64,000 nt of DNA from Symsagittifera roscoffensis (Eukaryota > Xenacoelomorpha > Acoela > Convolutidae), in NCBI RefSeq assembly GCF_963678635.1, contig NC_087062.1, positions 25,068,177-25,132,176 on the forward strand, written 5' to 3'. Below, one piece after another: positions 23,120 through 36,199 of this stretch (positions are counted from its first letter, which is position 1; every line of letters begins with the position of its first letter). Position numbers and translations under genes: made by a program. The notes under the pieces were generated by a model, which had not been told where the DNA came from, ran no database searches, and worked only from the letters and a program-made list of their open reading frames with translations.

Positions 23120-24175
23120 AGGTGAAGTCACTGATTATATCTTGTCTGATCGGAACACGGTCTGGAGAGATATGAGAGCCCGGGCAACTAGAGTTGGGCA
23201 GGTAGTACCTGGCATCACTCAGACCATGCATAGCTAATCGGCGTGATTTCATCCCCGAAAGAAAAAAGCAAAAAGTCGTTTGATAGTAAAAGCCTTCTCA
23301 GAAAAAGCAAAAAGAGGAAGTCTCGTGGATTTAAGTCTAAAATCAATACCTGTCTGAAATCGGCCAGAGACCGCAAGCTGCTAACTTGAGATAACCGCAT
23401 GTCCCACATTGTTCCCCTTGAGAACTTCTATAGCACTAATAAGGAGTTGGCGTGCAATGTCCCTGCCAGGTTACTGGATCCGGAACCTGAAGAAAAAGAA
23501 GGTATATTCTTTGAGTATTCAACTGCCAAACAAAGTTTAATTTTCAAAGAACGAAAAAATTTACACAGTCAGTTTTAAACAACAGATCGACAATCTGGTT
23601 GCAAAGATGATAAAACTAAATTTAAAGTGCAAAACTTGAGGAATTATGCCCTAAATGAGACGTTGGAGGCCAGTCTGGAAGGAGTTTAAGACAATCACGT
23701 CCTCGGACAAACGTGTGAAGTGTGTTTGGCGTTGAAAGAGACTCTTAGGAGTGTTTGTTCGAGTTGGCTGGAAAGTGGAGAGGAGGCGCAAAGGTGAAGT
23801 CAGTAATTGCAAATTTCTTAGCATCATGAAAACTTGATTACGAAAAGACGGGCGTTTGAAAAAATTGTTGAAAAGTCACTTCCAGGTGCGGATAGTGGAC
23901 CGCTAAAGGGGCAGAGTTACTACAAGCCTTGAGAGTTAGTGCAAACCTACAAGCAAAGTGTTCGCAAAGTGATTGCAAATAGTGTGAAAAGGCAGCTGCC
24001 CAAAATCTCACCCTATCATTTTGGGTTTCGAAGCCGCAGGTCAACTGGCCAAGCTAACGTGGCAATTAGATCTTTGCTTCAAAGAAGGATTGAGAACCAG
24101 CAACCTCTTTGTATGACTTTCATTACGGCACGCATCTTCGAATCCCCAGTAGAGCGAATGTTTTGAAAATCATTA
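23120..24175 (+). pseudogene. Non-LTR retrotransposon linker and reverse-transcriptase fragment, copy 1
   Basis: After a Lys-rich linker with several stops, 23939-24166 reads VIANSVKRQLPKISPYHFGF, then RSRRSTGQANVAIRSLLQRR and QQPLCMTFITARIFESPVER. This parallels the LINE RT pattern (QxGFRxxRSTxxAIxxL, then PLyxxFIDxxxAFDSVxR). The motif A aspartate after F-I is missing (FITARIF), so it is inactive. Only the fingers/palm start remains. Only the part from 23311 onward is included in the 3.17-kb duplication. Confidence 0.65.
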
Positions 24176-26480
24176 TGCTCTTTTCAGAAGATTTGATGCT
24201 GAGCATTTTGCGCTCACAAATCATTAAAATTTGAGAAAATTGTTTTTCTCACAACTAACTGGAAAACAATTAAGCAATGTTTTACAATTTTTCTATGTTT
24301 TGATTTATAAAGTGTTTTTTTTTGCTCAATTGAATCAATGCAAATCATTTCTACATTTGATCACGCATATTGCATATGCTTGAAAAACGTGGACGCTCAC
24401 AGCCAAATCTAGCAATCCTTTTACATTAGCGGATCATACCTTGTATTCAATTTTTGTTCGACCATTGAAAATGGGGATGAGCTTTTGTCTCCAGTTTGTT
24501 TTAGTTTCTGTCTTAGTTCATTTTATCGTTTGTTGTTTGTTTTTAACCAGCTCCTTAGTAGCTTGTTCAGCTCAAAATGCAGTGAAAATTCAGTTAAATC
24601 CATAAATTGAGAACAAAAAAAATTCCATTCAATGATTTATATAAACAAGTTTTGGCTGTTTTTTGCTGCATACTGGAAAAAAATTTTTAAATAGCCAACA
24701 TAAATTCGAAACGAGAGAAGATATACAAAAAAAACACGTTTTGAAAACACCCCGTTGATTGAAATACTGAACTTGCGTGAAAAAATCGAACAATGAAAAA
24801 GATTTTGATCGGCTTCCATAGACAAAGCGACCATTGCTATTACTCAAGCAACAACCACTGCCCTCACCAGCAAAGTTGGGGGGGGGGGTAGCCCTTGTTG
24901 ACCCAAAGGGAACGCGCGCCGAAGAAACCGATTTGTTTGTCAAAATGGTCAAAACTTGCCAAAAAGTGCCTAAAACGCCTTTTTGGCATGTTTTTTCAAC
25001 AATTCGCCTGCGGCGCAGAAAATTTGGTCAGAAATAGGGTCTTTACAATGATTTGGGAGAGCTCAGAAAATTAATTTGAACGACCTAAAAAAAGTCGATA
25101 AATGCTTCGAACTTTTTTGAAAACCCTCTCCCCCCCTTCGAGAAAATCCTAGATCCACCCCTGACTGCCTTATGACAAATGTTTTGCCAATATCATGTAC
25201 GCAAAGGTGATTGTTCAGAAATTTAAAGACTGATGATTAAAAGAACTCTGCGGAATAATTGACCCCGCCATCGCATCAGCAGAAATATAGACATGATGTT
25301 TCGAAAAAATCTAACTTTACTAAAACAAAAGTTCAAGTTGTGTGTAGTTTTTGAAGAGTTGCAACGAACTAAACCTAAGCCACACAAATAGTTGTTGAAG
25401 CACCTTCACCGCTGGGGAGGGGGGACTGAATCGGTAGCGGATTGGAACAGGAGCAAAAGTACATGTTTTTTTTTCATTTTTCAATTAAACATCGAAAGAG
25501 GCAACATCAATTGGTATTTTTTGCCATCGCTTTTAAATTCCTAATTTTGAAGTAATCAAAAGAAGGAATAATTGAAAGATGAATTTCAAAGGATTAATAT
25601 CAATTAAAATTGGAAAAATTATACTAATACTTTTGTGCTATTAAACAATTGTATAAATAGAGATTATTTCCGGAAATTTCAAAATTTTCTCTCAGCGTTG
25701 GGGGCACCTCAAGAACTGTTTTTACTCACCTGTCTTCCGCTTTAAAAATAAGGAAAATTTGTTGCTTATTAGTTCGTTTACATTCATCCTTCTCGACCAT
25801 GGTCGACTCATGTATCAACCCTGATCTACTCATGTGTCGAGCCTGATGGACTCATGTGTCGAGATTGGTGGAATCATGTAACGACCTTTGGAATCATATA
25901 TCGACCCTGGTCGACTCATGCACCAATCCTGGTCGACTTATGAATTGACTTTGGCCGACCTTAATTCTCTGTCAACTTATATAGCTTGAGTCTATAATCA
26001 GACATTGTTCGACTCATACGGTAGATACAGAAGTCGATAACTTCAACAAGGGTGTGTTTGAAATTTTTTGATGCTTGAAAGAATATGTTTTGAAAAGTGC
26101 TGAAAAGCTGTCCTGGAACTAAAGACTTATCAAATTAATGTGGCGTTAGGGTGTTTTGGCGTAACCGGCGCAGTGTTACGGGTTACCAGCATGCATATGA
26201 TATCGGACTCAAATCGCACGTGCGTTGCATATTGAAAGATGAACGTTGCAAGATAACCATCGCTTAATGGACTAATCATGGTTGAGTAAGCTCTACTTCA
26301 ACCATAAACATTCAACCTCCGAGTTAAGCCAGTCTGGTTGACTGAAAAGTAATGCTTAAAACATCTTTAAACCTTTAAAACACCTATGCTGGTTAATATT
26401 TTTGTTCCAGATAATGTTCATGCATTAGACAAAAGCATCAGACAAAAATCACTCGAAATTCGTAAATTATACTTATTTTT
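23311..26480. repeat. Tandem duplication, unit 1 (3,170 bp)
   Basis: It starts AAAGAGGAAGTCTCGTGG and is repeated head-to-tail at 26481 with only scattered base changes and one-base homopolymer differences (for example G9 versus G10 in the poly-G run). It contains most of the RT pseudogene, AT-rich filler and a degenerate GGTCGACTCATG array. No intact gene. Confidence 0.9.
25793..26010. repeat. Degenerate GGTCGACTCATG tandem array (unit 1)
   Basis: Roughly 24-bp units around TCGACCCTGGTCGACTCATG, variably mutated, occur about eight times; the same array recurs at about 28963-29180 in unit 2. Confidence 0.7.
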
Positions 26481-27345
26481 AAAGAGGAAGTCTCGTGGAT
26501 TTAAGTCTAAAATCAATACCTGTCTGAAATCGGCCAGAGACCGCAAGCTGCTAACTTGAGATAACCGCATGTCCCACATTGTTCCCCTTGAGAACTTCTA
26601 TAGCACTAATAAGGAGTTGGCGTGCAATGTCCCTGCCAGGTTACTGGATCCGGAACCTGAAGAAAAAGAAGGTATATTCTTTGAGTATTCAACTGCCAAA
26701 CAAAGTTTAATTTTCAAAGAACGAAAAAATTTACACAGTCAGTTTTAAACAACAGATCGACAATCTGGTTGCAAAGATGATAAAACTAAATTTAAAGTGC
26801 AAAACTTGAGGAATTATGCCCTAAATGAGACGTTGGAGGCCAGTCTGGAAGGAGTTTAAGACAATCACGTCCTCGGACAAACGTGTGAAGTGTGTTTGGT
26901 GTTGAAAGAGACTCTTAGGAGTGTTTGTTCGAGTTGGCTGGAAAGTGGAGAGGAGGCGCAAAGGTGAAGTCAGTAATTGCAAATTTCTTAGCATCATGAA
27001 AACTTGATTACGAAAAGACGGGCGTTTGAAAAAATTGTTGAAAAGTCACTTCCAGGTGCGGATAGTGGACCGCTAAAGGGGCAGAGTTACTACAAGCCTT
27101 GAGAGTTAGTGCAAACCTACAAGCAAAGTGTTCGCAAAGTGATTGCAAATAGTGTGAAAAGGCAGCTGCCCAAAATCTCACCCTATCATTTTGGGTTTCG
27201 AAGCCGCAGGTCAACTGGCCAAGCTAACGTGGCAATTAGATCTTTGCTTCAAAGAAGGATTGAGAACCAGCAACCTCTTTGTATGACTTTCATTACGGCA
27301 CGCATCTTCGAATCCCCAGTAGAGCGAATGTTTTGAAAATCATTA
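26481..27345 (+). pseudogene. Non-LTR reverse-transcriptase fragment, copy 2
   Basis: It carries the same decayed RT segment as copy 1 (open stretch 27109-27336, with GFRSRRSTGQAN and the damaged FITARIF). It lacks the inverted left arm because the duplication starts inside the linker. Confidence 0.65.
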
Positions 27346-29650
27346 TGCTCTTTTCAGAAGATTTGATGCTGAGCTTTTTGCGCTCACAAATCATTAAAAT
27401 TTGAGAAAATTGTTTTTCTCACAACTAACTGGAAAACAATTAAGCAATGTTTTACAATTTTTCTATGTTTTGATTTATAAAGTGTTTTTTTTTGCTCAAT
27501 TGAATCAATGCAAATCATTTCTACATTTGATCACGCATATTGCATATGCTTGAAAAACGTGGACGCTCACAGCCAAGTCTAGCAATCCTTTTACATTAGC
27601 GGATCATACCTTGTATTCAATTTTTGTTCGACCATTGAAAATGGGGATGAGCTTTTGTCTCCAGTTTGTTTTAGTTTCTGTCTTAGTTCATTTTATCGTT
27701 TGTTGTTTGTTTTTAACCAGCTCCTTAGTAGCTTGTTCAGCTCAAAATGCAGTGAAAATTCAGTTAAATCCATAAATTGAGAACAAAAAAAATTCCATTC
27801 AATGATTTATATAAACAAGTTTTGGCTGTTTTTTGCTGCATACTGGAAAAAAATTTTTAAATAGCCAACATAAATTCGAAACGAGAGAAGATATACAAAA
27901 AAAACACGTTTTGAAAACACCCCGTTGATTGAAATACTGAACTTGCGTGAAAAAATCGAACAATGAAAAAGATTTTGATCGGCTTCCATAGACAAAGCGA
28001 CCATTGCTATTACTCAAGCAACAACCACTGCCCTCACCAGCAAAGTTGGGGGGGGGGGGTAGCCCTTGTTGACCCAAAGGGAACGCGCGCCGAAGAAACC
28101 GATTTGTTTGTCAAAATGGTCAAAACTTGCCAAAAAGTGCCTAAAACGCCTTTTTGGCATGTTTTTTCAACAATTCGCCTGCGGCGCAGAAAATTTGGTC
28201 AGAAATAGGGTCTTTACAATGATTTGGGAGAGCTCAGAAAATTAATTTGAACGACCTAAAAAAAGTCGATAAATGCTTCGAACTTTTTTGAAAACCCTCT
28301 CCCCCCCTTCGAGAAAATCCTAGATCCACCCCTGACTGCCTTATGACAAATGTTTTGCCAATATCATGTACGCAAAGGAGATTGTTCAGAAATTTAAAGA
28401 CTGATGATTAAAAAAACTCTGCGGAATAATTGACCCCGCCATCGCATCAGCAGAAATATAGACATGATGTTTCGAAAAAATCTAACTTTACTAAAACAAA
28501 AGTTCAAGTTGTGTGTAGTTTTTGAAGAGTTGCAACGAACTAAACCTAAGCCACACAAATAGTTGTTGAAGCACCTTCACCGCTGGGGAGGGGGGACTGA
28601 ATCGGTAGCGGATTGGAACAGGAGCAAAAGTACATGTTTTTTTTTTCATTTTTCAATTAAACATCGAAAGAGGCAACATTAATTGGTATTTTTTGCCATC
28701 GCTTTTAAATTCCTAATTTTGAAGTAATCAAAAGAAGGAATAATTGAAAGATGAATTTCAAAGGAATAATATCAATTAAAATTGGAAAAATTATACTAAT
28801 ACTTTTGTGCTATTAAACAATTGTATAAATAGAGATTATTTCCGGAAATTTCAAAATTTTCTCTCAGCGTTGGGGGCACCTCAACAACTGTTTTTACTCA
28901 CCTGTCTTCCGCTTTAAAAATAAGGAAAATTTGTTGCTTATTAGTTCGTTTACATTCATCCTTCTCGACCATGGTCGACTCATGTATCAACCCTGATCTA
29001 CTCATGTGTCGAGCCTGATGGACTCATGTGTCGAGATTGGTGGAATCATGTAACGACCTTTGGAATCATATATCGACCCTGGTCGACTCATGCACCAATC
29101 CTGGTCGACTTATGAATTGACTTTGGCCGACCTTAATTCTCTGTCAACTTATATAGCTTGAGTCTATAATCAGACATTGTTCGACTCATACGGTAGATAC
29201 AGAAGTCGATAACTTCAACAAGGGTGTGTTTGAAATTTTTTGATGCTTGAAAGAATATGTTTTGAAAAGTGCTGAAAAGCTGTCCTGGAACTAAAGACTT
29301 ATCAAATTAATGTGGCGTTAGGGTGTTTTGGCGTAACCGGCGCAGTGTTACGGGTTACCAGCATGCATATGATATCGGACTCAAATCGCACGTGCGTTGC
29401 ATATTGAAAGATGAACGTTGCAAGATAACCATCGCTTAATGGACTAATCATGGTTGAGTAAGCTCTACTTCAACCATAAACATTCAACCTCCGAGTTAAG
29501 CCAGTCTGGTTGACTGAAAAGTAATGCTTAAAACATCTTTAAACCTTTAAAACACCTATGCTGGTTAATATTTTTGTTCCAGATGATGTTCATGCATTAG
29601 ACAAAAGCATCAGACAAAAATTACTCGAACTTCATAACTTATACTTATTT
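26481..29650. repeat. Tandem duplication, unit 2
   Basis: A near-identical direct copy of 23311-26480. It ends about 29650, where TTATACTTATTTT gives way to unrelated sequence. The high identity argues for a recent event or a collapsed or expanded assembly. Confidence 0.9.
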
Positions 29651-30496
29651 TGAAACAAGCGTCTTACTTCTATCTAGAATAGAAAAAAAACCTTACTTAA
29701 AACCCAATGCTTATTTTGAAGCAATTTTGAATTGTAGAATTCTATTGAGGTTTTACAGATTTGAAGTTTAGTAATAAATAAACGAAAGGTCGGAACAGGT
29801 GAGCAAAAAGTCGCAACAGTTTCTGAGCTATACATCCTTCATAATCCATTTTAAGACTATATATGTTGAAAATTTGCTTCAATGATTTACCCAAAACTTT
29901 TGAAAATTTTGTAAATGAGGGCGATTTCCAATTGCCTTAATTTTCTCCAGAACTGTATCAAAATAATCCAGGCCTCTGAGCAAAAACACCCGGAATACAC
30001 CCTTCGCCAAAAAAATCCATGAAATTTAGCCCCTTTTTTTAGCTGGGCCAACTTTAAAAACTTTTGTAAAAACACATTAAAACCTTATTTTGCCAAAATT
30101 GTTTGACACGCACGCAAAAGCTTGAAACTACAGGTAACAAATGCCCATTTATGGTCGGAAATGACATTTTTAGGAACGCTTCAGATGACGCGATTAAATT
30201 AACTTTTGTGAATGGCGTGGTGCGTGTTGAAGTATGAAACATTGTTCTATTCAACGTTTTTCATATAATTTGATAAAAAAAACTTTTATCAATTCTGTGA
30301 CCACAGTATATTGAGTTCTACAAAACCTAGTTTAATCAAAAACTTTTATATATCATTGCTGTTCAAGAAGCATTAAATGCGCCTGCAAACATCCTTTTAT
30401 TATTAATTTTCATTCAACTGTGAGTCTAGAGAAAAAGAAGACCCATTAGGTGATTCTATTGTTTCAATTTTTAGGGGCTATCTGTTCTACCTCTTC

Positions 30497-30880
30497 AGAT
30501 CCCCAGTAGTGCGAATGTTTTGAACATCATTATGCTCTTTTCAGAAGATTTGATTCTGAGCATTTTGCGCTCACATATCATTCAAATAGGAAAAAAATGT
30601 TTTTCTCACAACTAACTGGAAAACAATTAGGCAATATTTTACAATTTTTTCTATGTTTTGACTTATAAAGTGTTTTTTTTTGCTCAATTGTATCAATGCA
30701 AATCATTTCTACATTTTATGACGCAAATTGCATTTATTAGAAAAACTTGGACGCTCTCAATCAAATCTAGCAAGCCTTTTACATTAGCGGATCATACCTT
30801 GTATTCAATTTTTGTTCCGACCATTGAAAATGGGGATGAGTTTTTGCCTCCGGTTTGTTTTATTTTTTTTTACATTGGAA
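30497..30880 (+). repeat. Third, diverged copy of the post-RT segment
   Basis: TCCCCAGTAGTGCGAATGTT, CTCTTTTCAGAAGATTTGAT and ACATTAGCGGATCATACCTT match 24140-24505 and 27310-27675 but with many more differences, so it predates the tandem duplication. It suggests this is part of a wider repeat family. Confidence 0.7.
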
Positions 30881-31324
30881 GGGGTCGGGTGCTTTACCAT
30901 ATTAATGCTTTCCCAGTCATAAATTGAACAACACTAAACTTTCTAAAAACGTTTGACATTGCTGCGAAAATTCGGCTGAAAATTTTTGACTTTAGGTTAA
31001 ATTTCGAGCTAGAAAAATAGGCAAGCCAGCTTAGTATGCAAATTTTCATTCAAACCCTAAATATTTATCCTTACTCCAGTCAAATTAGTTTTTAATTTTT
31101 TTTTCATTGCAATTTTAGGAATAAAAAGCCTTGCTAAAAAACTCATTCCGCGAAAAACTTTGAGAAAATATTTTGTTTATTTTTGTTCTGTTTTTATTTG
31201 AGTAATTTTTTAAAAGCAAAGTGTTGAGCAATAAGCCTGTTTTACTATGACGATCAAATTTGCTCATGCTCGAAGATCTTGTTCAGTTCCTTTCATCACA
31301 CGGAAAAACGACGCTAAATTGAAA

Positions 31325-31475
31325 CAAGGATAACCGGTTACTGTGCAAGAAGCTCAGAATGTTCTGACCAGTTTTAAAAAAATATAACAAAATGTTGCTT
31401 TTTTTCGGCTTAGTATGATAGAAGAATCTGAGCGAAAAAGTAAAGCCTAAGAATTTTTGTCAGTCATGCAAAGCA
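31325..31475. repeat. Dispersed repeat, copy 3 of 3
   Basis: ACAAGGATAACCGGTTACTG, CAGAATGTTCTGACC and GGCTTAGTATGATAGAAGAATC correspond in order to the copies at 6715 and 21138. Nothing coding. Confidence 0.45.
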
Positions 31476-32420
31476 TGCAAATTGGAGAACAATTTTTGAA
31501 GGCAAATAACAAGAAAAATATAAATATTCAAATCTTTTTCCTAATCTTTTGACTCCTAAAATGAAGCTAAAAACTCTCAAAACTAACTTAATTAGAGTGA
31601 AATTAAAATTTCAAGACTTAAATTAAGCATAAATAAGCTAATGTAAGCCTGCTTACTTCCACGAAATAAACGAAAAATCACAAATTTGAAAGCGGTTTTC
31701 CTGGACACCGGGAAAACTTTTTCGAAATTTTGTAATGTCGTTCGAATGACAACTGAGAGGGCTTTAATATAATAAATCACTAAACCTTGTCCGATGGCTA
31801 TTTGTGGTAGCTGATTTTGCGTGGAAAACAAAAAGAAGAAAAAAAATACACCCAAATACAAAATTTCAATGGTCGGAACAAGAAGACTGCTTGTATCAGG
31901 GCAAAGCCCTGCATATTCCGACTGCCATTTGTTTGGTATCGAAAAATTTTCAATAACAAGATTATTAGCAAACTATGAATTTTAGGCTGTTCAAATTAAA
32001 GTCTAAGTTTACCAATTTGAGTCGTGTATGAAATAATGAAACCTATTAGCTATCTCAATTCAATTTAGACGATTTTGTAGTCGGGATAATTCACCACGCG
32101 TGTATATTAGACAGACTACAAGCAAATTAGACACACTCGATGCAGGTTACTTGGTGGCGCGCATACCTGGCTGGGCCCATGCAGGTCAAGAGATGGTTAC
32201 CCCGAGGGACAAGAATTTTGCAAAGATAATCTGAACAAAAAAACTACCTCGAGTATATATATTTTGCTCTTTCTTTGAAAATGGAGGCAAAAAAAAGCGA
32301 CGCAAACGAGTAATTTAGATTCGATTGTGATTATTTTTGGCAGAAAAAAATAAACAAGAAATTTTTTGGCTTTGGATGTTTGTTTTCATACAATTTAACT
32401 TTCATTTGAATAATTAATTA

Positions 32421-33017
32421 CACTTGCGGACAAAATGAAGCGCAAATTCAGGTTTATCTCTCTAAAGTTTCGTCTTTTAAGGGCCATGTTGGACAATTTT
32501 TACTTAGCATTTGAACAAAATTTTTACATCGACCGTCAGGAAATGATCTGAACTACCCTCTATGATAATCTCAGTTTTAAATTTGAAGCACTTACAAGTT
32601 TTTTCTGGGTCTGAAAACGCCAATTTTCAGCATCCGCTTTTAGTTTTTCTACACGTGTGAAATTAAAAGAAACAGCTGATGTTACTAAAATTATCGCTTT
32701 AAACAGTTCAGTTTTCTGGCTGAGACTGATTCACGTTGCATGAAAATTTTGTTTACTCCGCATATTCGAAAAAGAGTTCACCACGATGCAAAATCTGGCG
32801 CAGATCGGGAAAACCTGCATTTTCAGACCCGGAAAAAATCTGGTGAGCGCTTCAAGTTGAAAACTGAGAACTTCAGAGAGGGTCGTTCAGATCATTTGCT
32901 GACAGTCGATGTAAAAATTTTGGCCAAATTCGAAATCATAATGGACCAAAATGGTCCTTAAATTTAGGAGTTTCGAGAGAGACAATCTAAACTTGCGCTG
33001 AATTTTGTCCACTAGTG
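32421..33017. mobile_element. TA-flanked foldback element, 597 bp
   Basis: The left end CACTTGCGGACAAAAT and the inverse of the right end CACTAGTGGACAAAAT are each bordered by TA (32419-32420, 33018-33019). Inside, TTTTTACATCGACCGTCAG and its inverse CTGACAGTCGATGTAAAAA pair, as do segments with AAATGATCTGAAC. No transposase; the open frames inside are arm sequence. A Tc1/mariner-like MITE is the best reading. Confidence 0.8.
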
Positions 33018-33683
33018 TAGCTGTACTTAATTGTATGCAGGATATCCGAAGAACCGCAAAACTATCGGGGTAAAAATGAATAGGGCAAAATGAAGAAACT
33101 AAAAGGTGATGACTCAACATAATCGAATCGGAGTTTTTAACAAGACTGCTTGTATCAGGACAAAGCCAAGAATGTTCCGACTGCATTTTATTCTCTAGTT
33201 TGCAAAAAAAAAAATTGAAGAGTAGTTTTAATTAAAACAATTTGGAACAACAAAAATTATTAATGTGGTAAAGAATTAGATTGACCAAGAGATGGCCTCA
33301 ATCTAATTTGGAACAATTTCTAAGACGGATTAAACCTCCGCCCCCGGGTTAATAGCATGAAATACATTGCGCATTGAAATTGACCAAATTGACTATCTTT
33401 AAACCCCCCATAATTTTACGTAAAAGAATCACATATGAATTATTTTTTTATTTTTGAGCTCAGGACGGCTTTACCTTCCGAATGAAATGAAAAAAATAAC
33501 AATCAAAATTTTTGAGTTAAGGAGTCAAAATTTGTCTAGAGAGAAAAAAACCCGAGCTTAAATATTTTGTCATTTTCCTCGAATTCACAGAAACAGATTG
33601 TTAAAACAAATAATCAACTAACCAGACCCAATTGAAGAATTGATGAGAAGGGTATTGTGTTACTGCTTAGTTTTGATGATATG

Positions 33684-34232
33684 CATTACGAGGCCAAGTT
33701 GTACATTTTGTGAATTGTGATTGGACTCTGCAACAGGCTGAAATTAGAAAAGATTACTACTTCTTATCATTTTTGCTGTTATGGATTCCACAAAAAAATA
33801 GCTAAAACAATGTGTTGCCTAAAATTGCTCCAAAACAGACAACTTTGCGGAATCCGCAACAAAATTTGTGGGTTGCTCAAAAAAACTTGCGGAATCCGGA
33901 ATAGTTGTAGAAATCACATACAAATAATAATAATATATGTGTTTAGTGAATTTAAGCTGTCGTGGAATCCGCAACTGTAGATGAAATCCGCAAACTGTTA
34001 GGGATTCGGCAAATTGTAGGCGAAATTCGCAAGTTGCATGCGGAATCCGCATAAAATATGCGGAACCCAATTACATTTGCGGAATCATATTACACTTGCA
34101 GAATTACATTTGCGTTACAAATATTTGTGCGCTGAACCCGTGGAAGTTTCTAGATGGAATCCGCTTGCGTTTTATACTATGTTTATGGACTAAGTTGTGC
34201 GCCTATCCAGTGCACATTTTGACCTCGTAATG
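33684..34232. mobile_element. Element with CATTACGAGG ends and a GCGGAATCCGCAA-rich core
   Basis: CATTACGAGGCCAA at the left and the inverse TTGACC-type end TGACCTCGTAATG at the right form short inverted termini. The core (33845-34090) repeats GCGGAATCCGCA, itself a palindrome, about ten times in degenerate form. Related cores are at about 36200-36545 and 41150-41480. Confidence 0.55.
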
Positions 34233-34869
34233 TGTATGATGTTATTTGGTTACTGGTCTTGTGTCTGTAACAATTCTGTCATGCTTTGGCGCAGCGAGTT
34301 TTCACTTTAAAGTATTCCCTTTGAAGAAGCATGGGAATAGCCAATTGATGACCCCCCCCCCCCCCGTAATGACCAATTGAGCTACCTCCCCCAAGCAAAA
34401 ACGTTCAAACGCTACAAAAACCGTCAGAAATTGCAAGTAGATAGTTGATGTGTTCATTGAATGCAATCAGTTGACCAAATAAAATTCGTTTTTTATGAAT
34501 ATCAAGAAAAAAATTGGAAAAAAAAGAAGACTAAAAATTTTAGAATTTTTTTTGCGAATTTTCGTTTGGGCCACTATTGCATCATCGAGGAAAGCGAATT
34601 AACAGGGCAGATGCTCTAGTCTTGTATCGTAATACCAAAAACTGTAATAAAAATGTAAAAACTGTAATAAACCTTAATAATGTACGCAATAGCTTTTTCA
34701 TTTAGAACAGAAAAAAGTAGCTTTATGTGCCTCAGTTTTTTTGATGCTTTTTTTTCACTCTGAATGCAATTTTGGAGCTTTCATGTAAAAATATTTGGCG
34801 GTTCAAATTTGTTGGAAAGTTTGGTTGTTCAAGACTTCATATCCGTCAAATTTTTTTCATGTAGTTATA

Positions 34870-35465
34870 AATATGTCCCTAAACTATGTATCTATTGAGC
34901 TATCTCCCTCCCTTCAAGCGAGAATGGGAGAGGGGATTGCTCAATGATCCGAAAACATTTATCATCACGAAAAACAACAAAATAACGTAGAAAAATTGTG
35001 TGAATTCGGTAGAAGCTATTCGAAACAGATAGAAGCAAGAAACAAATACGGAGGAAAAAATGAAAAACTGCAGTGTGAGTTTTAGTATTCAGAAGTTTTT
35101 TGCATCTTGATCAATTCGGTTCTTAGATAGATTGTAAACGGAAAATCAAATATTCGTACAGTTCTTATGAACTAATTTTCTTGAATGCAGATTGTTCCTT
35201 AAACTTGGCGAGACGTTGATGATAATCTTTGTTTGGTGTTGTAGTAGAAAAAAAAAAACTAAATTTGGCTTACATTTTTTTCCAAACGTCAGATATCGTT
35301 GAAGAAACTGGTTTTGATTTCATATCATAATTCAAACTATTTTGAAGTTGTTATAAACATGTATCAAGTACCCGTTGAATTAACCTTCCCCCTCTCACGC
35401 GATAAGGGGAGGAGATTGCTCAATTGATCCATAATTCATTATTTCCTCGCGCGAACCCTAGAATG
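34870..35465. repeat. Two diverged copies of a short C/G-rich hairpin repeat
   Basis: Around 34893-34950 and 35375-35430, a pyrimidine-rich tract (TCCCTCCC or CCTTCCCCCTC) is followed by a purine-rich tract (GGGAGAGGGGATTGCTCAAT or GGGGAGGAGATTGCTCAATT). Both are preceded by GTTATAAAYATGT. A 16-base C run at about 34351-34366 belongs to the same style of sequence. No coding. Confidence 0.4.
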
Positions 35466-36199
35466 TTCTTTTAAATCTTTGATAGGCTATAAAAAAATCG
35501 TCAAAAAATAACTTCAGATTGTGTAAGCTTACCAAAACTGGTTTTTTTAGATTGCTAGCTTTTACCGGTTGATTAAGAGGACAACATAAAATATTTTCGG
35601 AAACGCTAACTTACCGAAGAAAAATAAGAGAAGCTTTTTGTATTGAAGTGTTTCAACAAAGCGTTGATTCGTTCATTTCACTTTAACAACGCTCTGTCTT
35701 TTTTGTTTTCTCTGGTAAATTACCAACTGCAACACCAACTTAGACAAAGCCATTGAACTAGATACAAAAGGTCTCATATCAAAATTTCAAAATGTCACTA
35801 TAATTGAAAAACATCTAAGGAGTTTGAAAATTTTTTAATTCCATATTTTTAAGAGCTTCTTGGTTTTTTATAAATTTCGAGCGCCTAATGAATGTTGATA
35901 GATGTTGAACGAAAATCTTGAATTGAAGAAGCTTATAATTTTTTTAGTTGGTCCTTTATGCATTTAGTGATAACAGCCTTGAACAATATACTGTCACAAA
36001 TAGCGATTACCATGAGCTATACTTGATTGGTTAACTTCCAAGAAATATAAAACTGACTCAGCTTCGGTGTTTTTAAAGCGCTTCAAAAAATTATCTTGTG
36101 GAGATTTGGTGCAAACATTTTTTTTGCTTCTTTGATCACTAACTTTCTAAGCAATCAAACAATTTCGAAACGTAGTTAATACAACTTCGTTTGTATCAT

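Noticed and set aside
32740-32961. 73-codon open frame inside 32421-33017
   Set aside because: It lies in the arm of a foldback element and has no transposase motifs.
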